NCBI RefSeq assembly: GCF_042665595.1 | Contig: NZ_JBHTCT010000010.1 | Location: forward strand, 1 to 64,000 | Origin: Bhargavaea changchunensis | GTDB lineage: Bacteria > Bacillota > Bacilli > Bacillales_A > Planococcaceae | Length of the DNA stretch: 64,000 bases | Direction: 5' to 3' | Part shown: piece by piece, positions 15,993-24,387 of the stretch | Numbering within the stretch: the stretch's first letter is position 1 | Layout: each line of letters starts with the position of its first letter | Program-made: the position numbers and the translations under genes | The notes under the pieces: model-generated | Database searches by the model: none | Told to the model about the DNA's origin: nothing | The model's input: the letters and a program-made list of their open reading frames with translations, nothing else

Positions 15993-17294
15993 TCAATGTG
16001 GCAGGAACAGCAGCTGATAAGCGAACATCACCGCAAACAGATAAAGCAGCGGGTGGACATCGCGCCATCTGCCCTTGACGATCTTGATGATCGGATAGGA
16101 GATGAACCCGAGAGCGATTCCTGTCGCAATGCTTGAAGTGAGCGGCATTGTGAGGATGATCAGAAATGCAGGGAAGGCCTCGTCGAACGATTCCCATTCA
16201 ATCTCCTTGACGATGCCGATCATCAGGCTGCCGACGATGATCAGAGCAGGGGCGGTGATCGCCGCAACCCCGGACAGCGAACCTACAAGCGGGCCGAAAA
16301 ACGAAGCGATGATGAAGAGCACTCCGACCGTCAAGGTTGTAAGCCCGGTCCGTCCGCCCACGGCGACGCCAGAAGAGGATTCCACATAAGCCGATGTCGG
16401 GCTCGTCCCGAACATCGCGCCGAAAGTAGCTGCGACCGAATCGGCGAGCAGGGCAGGGCGGATTCTCGGCATCTTGCCGTCTTTGATCAGTCCGGCCTGG
16501 CGGGCGACCCCGAGCATCGTGCCGGTCGTATCAAAGAGGGTTACCATGAGGAATGCAAATACGACACCATAAAGGCCATGGGAGATCACGTCTCCAAATG
16601 CATCAATCGGATTCCAGACAATGAGGCCCTCCGGCAGATGCGGCATTTTTACGAAACCGTCCATGAAACGCAGCTGGCCGGTCAGATAAGCGACGGCACC
16701 TGTGACCGCCATGCCGATGAAGATCGCTCCGTAGACATTGCGCGCCATCAGGATGACTGTGATGATCAGGCCGAAAAGTGAAAGCAGGACAGGCGGGGAA
16801 GTCAGGTCGCCAAGTTTCACCAGATTGGTTTCATGATGGGCGACAATCCCGGACAGCCGCAGGCCGATAAAGGCGATGAAGAGCCCGATTCCGGCAGTAA
16901 TGCCGTGCTTCAGGTTTTCCGGAATCGCATCGATCAGTTTCTCCCGGATCGGCGTAAGCGATAAGATAACGAAGATGATACCGGCGACGAAGACGGCAGA
17001 AAAGGCTGCCGTATAGTCCAGTGCGCCGTCTGAGGCGATGATGACAGAGGTAAAGTACGCATTCAGCCCCATGCCGGGTGCGATGGCGATCGGGTAGTTG
17101 GCGAATAGCGCCATCCAGAGTGTCCCGATGACAGAAGCGATGATGGTCGCCATGAACACCTGGTCAAACGGCACACCGGCATCTGCAAGGATGATCGGGT
17201 TGACGATGATGATATAGGCCATTGTCAGGAATGTTGTCATGCCGGCCAGAACTTCAGTTTTGACGGATGTATCATGCTGTTTCAGTTGAAACAT
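15993..17294 (-). CDS. NCS2-family purine permease (guanine/hypoxanthine or adenine)
   Basis: 433 residues, about 12-14 helices. Family NCS2, AzgA/PbuG branch, which import purine bases with protons. Seen: GMTTFLTMAYIIIVNP, NYPIAIAPGMGLNAYFT, GIGLFIAFIGLRLSGI, VTLFDTTGTMLGVARQAG and GTSPTSAYVESSSGVAVGGRTGLT, the last two carrying the substrate-site residues of the family. The ATG at 17294 follows AAAGGAGGAAAATCA. PbuG and PbuO of B. subtilis are both this type and cannot be told apart here. PurR-like boxes lie upstream. Confidence 0.92.
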   Translation of the reverse strand: MFQLKQHDTSVKTEVLAGMTTFLTMAYIIIVNPIILADAGVPFDQVFMATIIASVIGTLWMALFANYPIAIAPGMGLNAYFTSVIIASDGALDYTAAFSAVFVAGIIFVILSLTPIREKLIDAIPENLKHGITAGIGLFIAFIGLRLSGIVAHHETNLVKLGDLTSPPVLLSLFGLIITVILMARNVYGAIFIGMAVTGAVAYLTGQLRFMDGFVKMPHLPEGLIVWNPIDAFGDVISHGLYGVVFAFLMVTLFDTTGTMLGVARQAGLIKDGKMPRIRPALLADSVAATFGAMFGTSPTSAYVESSSGVAVGGRTGLTTLTVGVLFIIASFFGPLVGSLSGVAAITAPALIIVGSLMIGIVKEIEWESFDEAFPAFLIILTMPLTSSIATGIALGFISYPIIKIVKGRWRDVHPLLYLFAVMFAYQLLFLPH

Positions 17295-17309
17295 TGATTT
17301 TCCTCCTTT

Positions 17310-17358
17310 GAAAACACGAACAATTAAAAGGACCATCCACCATATTATTCGTTTTATC
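17310..17358 (-). promoter_or_regulatory. possible paired PurR boxes upstream of purine permease
   Basis: On the minus strand ATAAAACGAATAAT and, inverted, the complement of AAACACGAACAAT stand about 19 bases apart. Bacillus PurR recognises two inverted boxes of consensus AWWWCCGAACWWT at 16-17 base spacing. The second fits 11 of 13 positions and the first about 10 of 13, so this is suggestive. No purine riboswitch was found here. Confidence 0.4.
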
Positions 17359-17450
17359 GACAGATTTCAACTAAAACTTTTAAAAACAGATGGGTCGATT
17401 TCATTCTCGTGCTCCTATAAAATGAAAGAGAATGAGAAGGAGGGAATGAG

Positions 17451-18281
17451 ATGGAACTGAATCTGCAATCGAAGAAGACGCTTGCCAACGGTGTGGAAAT
17501 GCCGCGCCTCGGCCTTGGCGTGTACAAGATGACCGAGCCGTCCGAGGCGGTCGAAGCCATGGCGGCGGCACTTGAGGCAGGCTATCTTGCCATCGACACA
17601 GCTTCCCTATACGGCAACGAAGCTCAGGTCGGCGAGGCGATCCGCGCATCCGGGGTGAAACGGGAAGACATCTTTATCACATCAAAGGTTTGGAACACCG
17701 ATCAGGGTTATGATGAGACGCTGCGTGCGTTCGAAAAGTCGCTGGAAAACCTGAAGATGGACTATCTGGACCTGTACCTGACACACTGGCCGGTCGAAGG
17801 GAAGTTCACGGATACATACCGGGCGATCGAACGCCTCTATGAAGAAAAACTGATCCGTGTTCCGGGGGTTTCGAACCACCATCGCCATCATCTTGAAGCC
17901 GTCTTCGCGATTGCCAATGTAAAGCCGATGGTCAACCAGATCGAGCTTCATCCGTACCTGAGCCAAGAGCCGCTCCGCGAATTTTGCCAGGAAGAAGACA
18001 TTGCAGTGACGGCATGGTCGCCGCTTGCACGCGGAAAGCTGATCGAAGAGCCGGTCGTGAGGCGTATTGCAGAAGCCCACGGCAAGACGCCTGCCCAGAC
18101 AGTGATCCGCTGGCACCTTCAGCACGACATCATCGTCATCCCGAAATCTGTCCGTCCGGAGCGGGTCCGCTCAAATGCGGATGTGTTCGACTTCTCTCTT
18201 TCGGATGAAGAGATGCAGCAGCTCGATGCGCTTAACCGAAACGAGCGTACAGGCAAAGATCCGGATAAAATGGATTTCTGA
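17451..18281 (+). CDS. aldo/keto reductase
   Basis: 276 residues, aldo-keto reductase family 5-like (YvgN/YtbE group), NADPH-dependent reduction of methylglyoxal and other aldehydes. Catalytic tetrad is visible: Asp in AIDTASLYGNE (~residues 46-56), Tyr in SLYGNE, Lys in ITSKVW and His in YLTHWP. The NADPH site IPKSVRPERVRSNADVFDF is near residues 228-246. The usual IGVSNF is VPGVSNHH here, a small deviation at the substrate pocket. GAAGGAGGGAATGAG precedes the ATG. Confidence 0.93.
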   Translation: MELNLQSKKTLANGVEMPRLGLGVYKMTEPSEAVEAMAAALEAGYLAIDTASLYGNEAQVGEAIRASGVKREDIFITSKVWNTDQGYDETLRAFEKSLENLKMDYLDLYLTHWPVEGKFTDTYRAIERLYEEKLIRVPGVSNHHRHHLEAVFAIANVKPMVNQIELHPYLSQEPLREFCQEEDIAVTAWSPLARGKLIEEPVVRRIAEAHGKTPAQTVIRWHLQHDIIVIPKSVRPERVRSNADVFDFSLSDEEMQQLDALNRNERTGKDPDKMDF

Positions 18282-18286
18282 ACACG

Positions 18287-18330
18287 AAAAGACAGGGTAC
18301 GGACGCAATGTCCGGCCCTGTCTTTCTTTT
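18287..18330. terminator. bidirectional terminator
   Basis: AAAAGACAGGG...CCCTGTCTTT with inner GGAC/GTCC pairing (18291-18326), between convergent genes. Confidence 0.88.
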
Positions 18331-19177
18331 AAGATAGAAGCCATTCCGGCCGCAACGGATCCTCGGCGTCCAGTAGTTCGCCGGTAAACGGATGAAGGAA
18401 AGAAAGCTTTGCTGCGTGCAGCCTGTAGGAACCATCCGGTGAAGGACGTCCCCCGTACAGCACATCTCCGATGATCGGATGGCCGAGATGGGCCAGATGG
18501 ACGCGGATCTGATGGGTACGGCCGGTATCCAATTCAAGCTCTATGATGGCACGGCTGCCACTCCCGCCGATCACTTTATAATGGGTGACCGCGTGCTGGC
18601 CGGAAGGGGAGACCCTCCTGCGGGTGGCATGATGACGGTCCCGTCCGATTGGAGCGGAGACCGTCCCGCTCTGTTTCTTGAATGGTCCCGCCGTCTCCGC
18701 AACATAAGTGCGCCGGATCGCCTTTTCCTCAAGCATCCGGTCGAACACGGCCTTAGCCACCGGGTGCCGCGCGACCAGAACCAGTCCGGATGTCCCCTTA
18801 TCAAGACGGTGCACATGCTCCGCATAAGGTCCGAAACGGGAAATGACCCGGTTCATGAGGGTTCCGGTGCCGCCCGGTTCATTCGGATGAACGGCGAGGG
18901 ATGCCGGCTTATGGACAATGAGGCAGTGAGGGTCTTCGTGGACTACGTCCAGCTCACCGATTTCAGGAATATAGTCCGACTTTGATTCGGGCAGGCGAAT
19001 GGAGAGGGCCGTTCCGGCTTGGAGCGGTTCGTTCCAGCGGATCTGACTGCCGTCCGCCAGCTTCACGGAATCCGCCATCCGCAGTTCATGCACCGTCTTG
19101 CGGCCGAGGCGCCACCGGTCCCTGAGAAGCTTTTCTACAGGCAGCCCTTCTTCTTCGGTCATATAAGTGAATTCCAT
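18329..19177 (-). CDS. RluA-family pseudouridine synthase
   Basis: 282 residues. Converts uridine to pseudouridine in rRNA or tRNA. Catalytic aspartate in HRLDKGTSGLVL (~residues 122-133), VHKPASLAVHP before it, and the RTHQIRVHLAHLGHPIIGD motif near residues 220-238. The N-terminal ~80 residues form an S4-like domain. Bacilli have several such proteins (YhcT, YlyB, YjbO); the linkage with bdbC and a yhcX-like gene suggests YhcT, but the target base cannot be read from sequence. GAGGTGAACAC precedes the ATG. Confidence 0.9.
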   Translation of the reverse strand: MEFTYMTEEEGLPVEKLLRDRWRLGRKTVHELRMADSVKLADGSQIRWNEPLQAGTALSIRLPESKSDYIPEIGELDVVHEDPHCLIVHKPASLAVHPNEPGGTGTLMNRVISRFGPYAEHVHRLDKGTSGLVLVARHPVAKAVFDRMLEEKAIRRTYVAETAGPFKKQSGTVSAPIGRDRHHATRRRVSPSGQHAVTHYKVIGGSGSRAIIELELDTGRTHQIRVHLAHLGHPIIGDVLYGGRPSPDGSYRLHAAKLSFLHPFTGELLDAEDPLRPEWLLS

Positions 19178-19193
19178 GTGTTCACCTCTTGAA

Positions 19194-19221
19194 AAAAGCC
19201 GCGCTTGCCGCGCGGCTTTGG
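19194..19221 (-). terminator. terminator of the thioredoxin-like/bdbC unit
   Basis: AAAGCCGCGCGG/CCGCGCTTGCCG-type hairpin (AGCCGCGC TTGCC GCGCGGCT) followed on the minus strand by TTTTTTC. Confidence 0.8.
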
Positions 19222-19222
19222 A

Positions 19223-19690
19223 TTATTTGGCGTATTCGTTCAGGAATGATTCGATGTTCTCATTCGGCTGGGCACCGACCATACGGCCGACTTCCACTCC
19301 GTCCTCGAAGTGGATCAGTGTCGGAGTGGCTTCGATTTGATATTGTACAAATCCATCCTCGTATTCGAGCAGGTTAAACTGGTCAATCTGGACGTCCATG
19401 TCCTCGGCGACGGGCATCAGGCGCGGCGTCATCTCCTGGCAGTACTGGCAGGTCGGGCTGAAGAAATAAGCAGTGACCGCTTCGCCGGACTCAATCTTCT
19501 TCTCCAGTTCGTCAGGGAGGATGATGTTCTGGTAGTTCTCATCATCCAGCTGGTCGATTGTCGCCTGATCCAGCTTCTTGTCCCCATATGGACTGTTTTC
19601 CAGCTTGGACTTGTTGGATTGGTTCGTGAGGAAGATGATCATTGCGAAAACGACGATGACCGCGCCTCCGATGATAAGCAGTTTTTTCAT
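19223..19690 (-). CDS. membrane-anchored thioredoxin-like protein
   Basis: 155 residues. An N-terminal membrane anchor (residues ~4-22) is followed by a thioredoxin fold outside the cell. Active site CQYC in FFSPTCQYCQEM (~residues 76-86), and the cis-proline in EATPTLIHFEDG. It acts as a thiol-disulfide oxidoreductase, probably the partner of BdbC, which lies directly upstream with 6 bases between stop and start. AAAGGAG for this gene sits within the end of bdbC, showing coupling. It is similar in role to BdbA or BdbD but belongs to the thioredoxin rather than DsbA shape. Confidence 0.9.
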   Translation of the reverse strand: MKKLLIIGGAVIVVFAMIIFLTNQSNKSKLENSPYGDKKLDQATIDQLDDENYQNIILPDELEKKIESGEAVTAYFFSPTCQYCQEMTPRLMPVAEDMDVQIDQFNLLEYEDGFVQYQIEATPTLIHFEDGVEVGRMVGAQPNENIESFLNEYAK

Positions 19691-19696
19691 GAGAAA

Positions 19697-20122
19697 TTAG
19701 TTCGTCTCCTTTTGCCGTTTCAGCATGAGAAAGCTGATGACGGCGATGATGATGAATGCGATCAGGGCCAGGAACGGGATTGTCACAAACCCGAACCAGT
19801 TGATATAGGCTCCCGTGCAGCTGACCTGGCCGCAGGCCGGTGCGGAGTCCTGGAGGGCCGGCAGCTTCTGGATCCCGTAGTGGTAAAGCGAGATCATACC
19901 GCCGATGACCGACAGTGCCAGGGTATAGGCGGCTGCCCGGAAGTCCTTCCTGAAGTAGGCGACGGCACCAATCACGACGATCGGATACATCAGTATCCTC
20001 TGGTACCAGCACATCTCACAAGGAATGTATCCTCGGACCTCCGAGAAATAAAGAGATCCGGCCGTCGCGACAAGCGATACCGTCCAGACGGCCAGCAGCA
20101 TATTTTCAAGGCGTTTTTCCAT
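19697..20122 (-). CDS. bdbC: disulfide bond formation protein, DsbB family
   Basis: 141 residues with four membrane helices. The quinone-linked oxidase recharges an extracellular thioredoxin-like protein. Redox pairs are seen: CEMC (residues ~35-38, after helix 1, in the form GYIPCEMCWYQRI typical of BdbC) and two cysteines in SAPACGQVSCTGAY (~residues 96-101). CWYQR is the family quinone-binding arginine region. AGGAGCGCC precedes the ATG. First gene of the operon with the thioredoxin-like gene. Confidence 0.95.
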   Translation of the reverse strand: MEKRLENMLLAVWTVSLVATAGSLYFSEVRGYIPCEMCWYQRILMYPIVVIGAVAYFRKDFRAAAYTLALSVIGGMISLYHYGIQKLPALQDSAPACGQVSCTGAYINWFGFVTIPFLALIAFIIIAVISFLMLKRQKETN

Positions 20123-20345
20123 AGAAGGCGCTCCTGACTTTTGATTTCATTCTGATTATAGGGCGAGTGCTCCGGGCTTGACAATGATTTTGTCCCGCAG
20201 CTCTCCGGAACAGTGACAATCCGGTGGCGCATCCGGTGTGCCGGAAACGTTTATTTTCTTGTGCTCATGGGAAAAGAAATAGAGTTTTCCTGATTGGCCC
20301 TGACAGCGTATAATGGGCTCAATGCAATGAAAAGGGGGCTCTGTC

Positions 20346-21890
20346 ATGTCGGAGCAATTTGATCTGTCTTCATTTGAAAAAAGCATGGTCATCCGGGAGA
20401 TGACCCATGACGATATCGATTCGATCCTGAGGATGCAGGATGCATGCTTCCCGGGTATGGATCCGTGGGACCGGGAACATCTTGAAAGCCATTTGAACAT
20501 TTTCCCGGAAGGCCAGTTTGTGGCAGAGCTCGACGGAGAAATCATCGGCTCCTGCTCGAGCCTCATCATCAACTTCGATGAATACGACGACCGGCATACA
20601 TGGGATGACGTGACCGACGAGGGTTACATCACCAATCACAATCCGGACGGCTATAACCTGTACGGAATCGAAGTGATGGTCCATCCGGACTACCGGAGGA
20701 TGCGCGTCGGGCAGCGGCTGTATGAAGCGCGCAAGGACCTGGCACGCACGCTGAACCTGAAATCGATCGTCATCGGCGGGAGAATCCCGAATTACTATAA
20801 ATACGAGCATGAAATGACGCCGCGCGAGTATGTCGATGCCGTTTCACGCCATAAAATCTACGATCCGGTGCTGTCTTTCCAACTGCTGAATGACTTCATG
20901 CTCATGCGGGTCAATCCCGACTACCTGCCGGATGACACAGCATCGCGCAAGTACGCGACGCTTATGGAATGGAACAATATCGACTACAAACCCCAGTCCA
21001 AGCGTCACTTCAAGACCAGTTATCCGGTCCGAATCTGTGTGGTCCAGTACCAGATGCGCCAGATTTCCAGCTTCGAAGACCTGGCAGGCCAGGTGGAATA
21101 TTTCGTGGATGTCGCATCGGATGCCTATTCTGACTTTGTCGTATTCCCGGAGATCTTCACGACCCAGCTGATGTCGTTCCTGGACGAGCCGATCCCGAGC
21201 ATCGCCGTCCGGAAGATGACCGACTACACTGAGCAGTACATTGAACTTTTCAGCGATCTTGCCGTTCGCTACAACGTCAACATCATCGGCGGATCGCACT
21301 TCGTGAAGGAAGAAGACGATGAGATCTATAACATTGCTTATCTGTTCCGCCGTGACGGCTCGATTGAGAAGCAATACAAGATCCACATCACGCCAAACGA
21401 GCGGAAATGGTGGGGAATTTCGGCAGGCGATGCAGTACGGGTATTTGACACCGACTGCGGAAAGATCGCCATCCAGATCTGCTACGATATCGAATTTCCC
21501 GAACTGGCACGCATCGCGACAGACATGGGCGCGAACATCATCTTCACACCGTTCAACACGGAAGACCGCCAAGGGTATCTGCGCGTCAGATATTGTGCGC
21601 AGGCACGGGCCGTCGAAAACCAGGTATATACGGTCATCTCTGGAACGGTCGGCAACCTGCCGCAGACCGAGAACATGGATATCCAGTACGCCCAGTCGGC
21701 GATTTTTGCACCCTCCGACTTTGAGTTTGCCCGCGACGGCATCGTCGGCGAGACGAATGCCAATGTCGAGATGGCGCTGATCGGCGATGTCGACCTTGAA
21801 ATCCTCCGGCGCCAGCGCCAGGACGGCACGGTCAAACAGCTGAAAGACCGCCGACACGACGTTTACCGTGTCGAGTACCGGAAAAACTGA
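20346..21890 (+). CDS. yhcX: GNAT acetyltransferase - nitrilase fusion protein (YhcX-like)
   Basis: 514 residues with two domains. Residues ~14-190 form a GNAT acyltransferase: VIREMTHDDIDSILRM, and acetyl-CoA loop VHPDYRRMRVGQRLYEAR. Residues ~225-505 are a carbon-nitrogen hydrolase with the Glu-Lys-Cys triad: Glu in VFPEIFTT, Lys in YKIHITPNE, Cys in IQICYDIEFPE. This arrangement and length match B. subtilis YhcX. The likely chemistry is amide hydrolysis plus acyl transfer, but the substrate is unknown. AAAAGGGGGCTCTGTC precedes the ATG. A terminator follows at 21897. Confidence 0.93.
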   Translation: MSEQFDLSSFEKSMVIREMTHDDIDSILRMQDACFPGMDPWDREHLESHLNIFPEGQFVAELDGEIIGSCSSLIINFDEYDDRHTWDDVTDEGYITNHNPDGYNLYGIEVMVHPDYRRMRVGQRLYEARKDLARTLNLKSIVIGGRIPNYYKYEHEMTPREYVDAVSRHKIYDPVLSFQLLNDFMLMRVNPDYLPDDTASRKYATLMEWNNIDYKPQSKRHFKTSYPVRICVVQYQMRQISSFEDLAGQVEYFVDVASDAYSDFVVFPEIFTTQLMSFLDEPIPSIAVRKMTDYTEQYIELFSDLAVRYNVNIIGGSHFVKEEDDEIYNIAYLFRRDGSIEKQYKIHITPNERKWWGISAGDAVRVFDTDCGKIAIQICYDIEFPELARIATDMGANIIFTPFNTEDRQGYLRVRYCAQARAVENQVYTVISGTVGNLPQTENMDIQYAQSAIFAPSDFEFARDGIVGETNANVEMALIGDVDLEILRRQRQDGTVKQLKDRRHDVYRVEYRKN

Positions 21891-21896
21891 TGAACC

Positions 21897-21925
21897 AAAG
21901 AGTCCCGTCCAGGGGCTCTTTTTTG
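21897..21925 (+). terminator. terminator after yhcX
   Basis: AAGAGTCCC/GGGGCTCTT stem with GTCCA loop and a six-T run. Confidence 0.82.
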
Positions 21926-22024
21926 ATCGAGGCGATTGACCTTCTGAAAAATGGTTATTCTGTATTCAAGCGGGTAATGATGGAATGAACAGTCAACGCA
22001 CAGTCCAAGAGGAGGAGTACATCT

Positions 22025-22342
22025 ATGGCAACCAGCAAATGGCTAAAACTCAGCGCGGCAGCATTCCTGTCTGCAGGCATGCTCGCAGCATGCGGCGGCG
22101 GGGATAACGAAGATGACGACATGGACGTAAACGAAGAGGAACCGGTAGAGGAACAAGCACCGGCCGGTGATGGCGGAACTGATGACGGCGAAGGTACCGA
22201 TATGAATGACGATACCGAAACCGATACCGAAACGGATACAGACACTGAAGAAGATGATTCGACCAATGACGCCGATACCGATGACACGACGGACGATGAA
22301 GATATGCTGGACGAGACCGATGAGGAAAACAACAACTCCTGA
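22025..22342 (+). CDS. acidic low-complexity lipoprotein
   Basis: 105 residues. Signal peptide with lipobox LAAC (Cys at residue ~23), so it is probably lipid-anchored on the outer face of the membrane. The mature part is almost entirely Asp, Glu, Thr, Asn and Gly, including four TDTE-type units from about residue 66. It has no fold that can be recognised and is likely disordered; the strong negative charge could bind cations or space something from the membrane. GAGGAGGAGTACATCT precedes the ATG. Single gene with its own terminator. Confidence 0.85.
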   Translation: MATSKWLKLSAAAFLSAGMLAACGGGDNEDDDMDVNEEEPVEEQAPAGDGGTDDGEGTDMNDDTETDTETDTDTEEDDSTNDADTDDTTDDEDMLDETDEENNNS

Positions 22343-22351
22343 TGAAATAGC

Positions 22352-22393
22352 AAAAGGTGATTGGAAGCATCTCCTTCCAATCACCTTTTTTAT
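22352..22393. terminator. bidirectional terminator
   Basis: Perfect 16-bp stem AAAAGGTGATTGGAAG/CTTCCAATCACCTTTT with CATCTC loop, between convergent genes. Confidence 0.92.
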
Positions 22394-22402
22394 TTGCGGA
22401 TA

Positions 22403-22993
22403 TCAACCCCCATTGCGGATATGTTTCCCGCCGTTTGCCGTAACGGCACCGATGATCGGCTGATACCCCTGAAGCATCCTGCCTCGTTCAAAATGATAGG
22501 TCTTCCCGTCTTTCATCTTGAATTCCAGCGATTCGACGAACAGGGTGCCGCCTTCCTTGGTCAGATTCTCCGTGACACTCTCGAAATCTGTCCATTCATA
22601 CGTCTCGCTCGTCAAAGTGAACGGTCCGTTGATCACAAAGTGATCAGGCGTGTAATAGTAGTAGTCCTTTACGGTCAGCAAAATGCCTGCAACGCCGACT
22701 GCAAATAGGGCAAGTGAAATCGTCCATTTTTTCTTTTTGTCTTCCATTGCGGCAAAAAGGACGAAAACAGCGGCGAGGGCGAGAAATCCGATGCCTCCCG
22801 TGATCAGCGACCAGCCGCTCGTGCCGATCACCTCCGCTTCCCGGGTGATGAAGCCGGTCTTCAGCGGGAGAAGAATGGCAGCGGGGCCCAGAAAGGCCAT
22901 GATGAATAGTATGATCGCGATGGTAAAGGAAATGACCCTGCGCTGATCTACGACGTCATACAAAATAAATCCCCCTTCTGTTTCTGTAGTCAT
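22403..22993 (-). CDS. membrane protein of unknown function
   Basis: 196 residues. Three or four hydrophobic segments (roughly residues 18-45, 58-80 and 88-107), then a ~90-residue soluble C-terminal domain (DHFVINGPFTLTSETYEWTD...) that resembles the PH-like domains found behind membrane helices in many Bacillus proteins. No family was recognised with confidence. The ATG at 22993 has GGGTGAG 8 bases upstream; an internal TTG at 22963 with AAGGGGG is an alternative start. Confidence 0.7.
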   Translation of the reverse strand: MTTETEGGFILYDVVDQRRVISFTIAIILFIMAFLGPAAILLPLKTGFITREAEVIGTSGWSLITGGIGFLALAAVFVLFAAMEDKKKKWTISLALFAVGVAGILLTVKDYYYYTPDHFVINGPFTLTSETYEWTDFESVTENLTKEGGTLFVESLEFKMKDGKTYHFERGRMLQGYQPIIGAVTANGGKHIRNGG

Positions 22994-23175
22994 GCCAGAT
23001 GCTCACCCAACATGCGCTTTCATGGGATGAGCAATTCCGAATGTTTCCAACCTTAATACGACTATGCTCAGAAAAGGTTTCAAATACCTTGCAGAAAAGC
23101 CATATGTGTTCAGTTCATAAACATTAATTGGCGATGGACATACATAGTATAGAAGACGAAAAGGGGGCGGTCGTC

Positions 23176-23265
23176 TTGTCAATTAGGAGGTTTTGTCTGT
23201 ATGGCGTGGTGGTTTTGGCCGGATTGCTGATTGGGATTGCCGTGACGTTTCTCATGTCTTCGTAA
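23176..23265 (+). CDS. possible very small membrane protein, 29 residues
   Basis: TTG start with AAGGGGGCGG about 6 bases upstream, then a basic N-terminus and a single membrane helix (GVVVLAGLLIGIAVTFLMSS). The frame also opens from an ATG at 23134 with no ribosome binding site. It lies in a 390-base gap between divergently placed genes. Support is only the binding site and the clean helix. Confidence 0.35.
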   Translation: MSIRRFCLYGVVVLAGLLIGIAVTFLMSS

Positions 23266-23383
23266 GCTGGAGACTGGCCAATACCTATGAACTTGTGAAC
23301 AGCAGGTCTGCTATTGGTCGTCATGCCATTGCTATTGTCTTCAACTTATCTATAGCATAATCAAAGCCATGAACCCTTGGGGC

Positions 23384-24262
23384 TCATGGCTTATTTGGAA
23401 ATTCCGGCTCGATATGGACGAGCACGGTGGAGAGCGGCTTCACTTTCTGCATCCGCCGCTCGATCTGTTCGGTGATGCGGTGGCTCTCAATGACGTTCAG
23501 TGAAGGATCGACAGTGACTGTCAGATCGATGAAGATCATATTGCCGTGCATCCGCCCCTTAAAGTCTTTTAACCGGATAACCCCGGGGACGGAAGCGGCC
23601 AGATGGGCGAGCGCTTCTCCTTCTTCTTCGTCGAATCCATCCGTGAGCGTGTAGACGGCTTCCTTGAAGATCGAGGCTGCGGCAAGCAAAATAAGAAGCG
23701 CAATAATGAGGGCGGTGATCGTATCGATCACCGGTAAGCCGAATATGGCGCCGGCGATACCTGCGGCTGCACCCAGGCTGACGAGGGCATCGGAGCGGTT
23801 ATCGAGTGCGGCCGCCCGGAGTGCGGAACTTCCGATCCTTTTGGCCAGCCGGAGATTGTACCGATAGACGGCATACATGATGAGCCCGCTTGCCAGCGCG
23901 ATGAATCCGGTAAATGCGGAAGGTGTCTGTGCTTCCTCGCTATAGATGGAGCCGATGGCATCCGTCAGCACCTCCAGCCCGACGGCCGCCATGATAAAGG
24001 AGGCAATAAGTGAAGCGATCGTCTCGGCACGGAGATGGCCGTAGCGGTGATTGTCATCCGGCGGCTTCTGGGAGATACGAAGTCCGATCAGTACTGCTAC
24101 AGAGGCAATCACATCGGTCGTATTGTTCAGTGCATCCGCTTTTAGCGCCTCGGACGTTCCGGCGACACCGGCGATAAACTTGACGGTGCTCAGCACAAGG
24201 TAACTGATGATGCTCACCCAGGCCCCTCGTTCTCCCTGTTTAAGATTTGAATAAAGGTCCAT
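23384..24262 (-). CDS. cation diffusion facilitator (CDF) transporter
   Basis: 292 residues, six membrane helices plus a ~75-residue C-terminal domain. CDF proteins export Zn, Mn, Co or Fe by proton exchange. Seen: ALKADALNNTTDVIASVAVLIG (helix 2, with metal-site D and D four apart as DALNNTTD), HRYGHLRAE after helix 3 and ALDNRSDALVSLGA (helix 5, second DxxxD). With D/N-rich sites, Mn or Zn is plausible; the metal cannot be fixed. The ATG at 24262 follows CGGAGGTGGGGAC. Confidence 0.92.
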   Translation of the reverse strand: MDLYSNLKQGERGAWVSIISYLVLSTVKFIAGVAGTSEALKADALNNTTDVIASVAVLIGLRISQKPPDDNHRYGHLRAETIASLIASFIMAAVGLEVLTDAIGSIYSEEAQTPSAFTGFIALASGLIMYAVYRYNLRLAKRIGSSALRAAALDNRSDALVSLGAAAGIAGAIFGLPVIDTITALIIALLILLAAASIFKEAVYTLTDGFDEEEGEALAHLAASVPGVIRLKDFKGRMHGNMIFIDLTVTVDPSLNVIESHRITEQIERRMQKVKPLSTVLVHIEPEFPNKP

Positions 24263-24352
24263 GTCCCCACCTCCGGATTGTTCAGTATACCCCAATTTTT
24301 CGTCGGATGTTTTCCCGCCGGAAACTTCAAATGGCATTCACTCGGGGACAAA

Positions 24353-24382
24353 TAAAAACCCCCGGAAGCCGAGCTTCCGGGA
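24353..24382 (-). terminator. terminator after CorC-type gene
   Basis: CCCGGAAGC/GCTTCCGGG stem with a 3-base loop; TTTTTA follows on the minus strand. Confidence 0.85.
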
Positions 24383-24387
24383 GCGGA

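Noticed and set aside
17295..17450. Purine riboswitch in front of the NCS2 permease
   Set aside because: The conserved loop and junction bases of purine riboswitches were not found in the leader.
20156..20347. Minus-strand frame of ~63 codons with a CHCSGELRDKIIVKPG segment opposite the yhcX start
   Set aside because: Protein-like composition, but its ATG overlaps the yhcX start region antisense and lacks a binding site; a TATAAT box for yhcX lies inside it. Possible but unsupported.
22043..22406. Antisense frames rich in Ser or Arg opposite the acidic lipoprotein
   Set aside because: They mirror the GAT/GAC/ACC/GAA codon repeats of the lipoprotein; no ribosome binding site.
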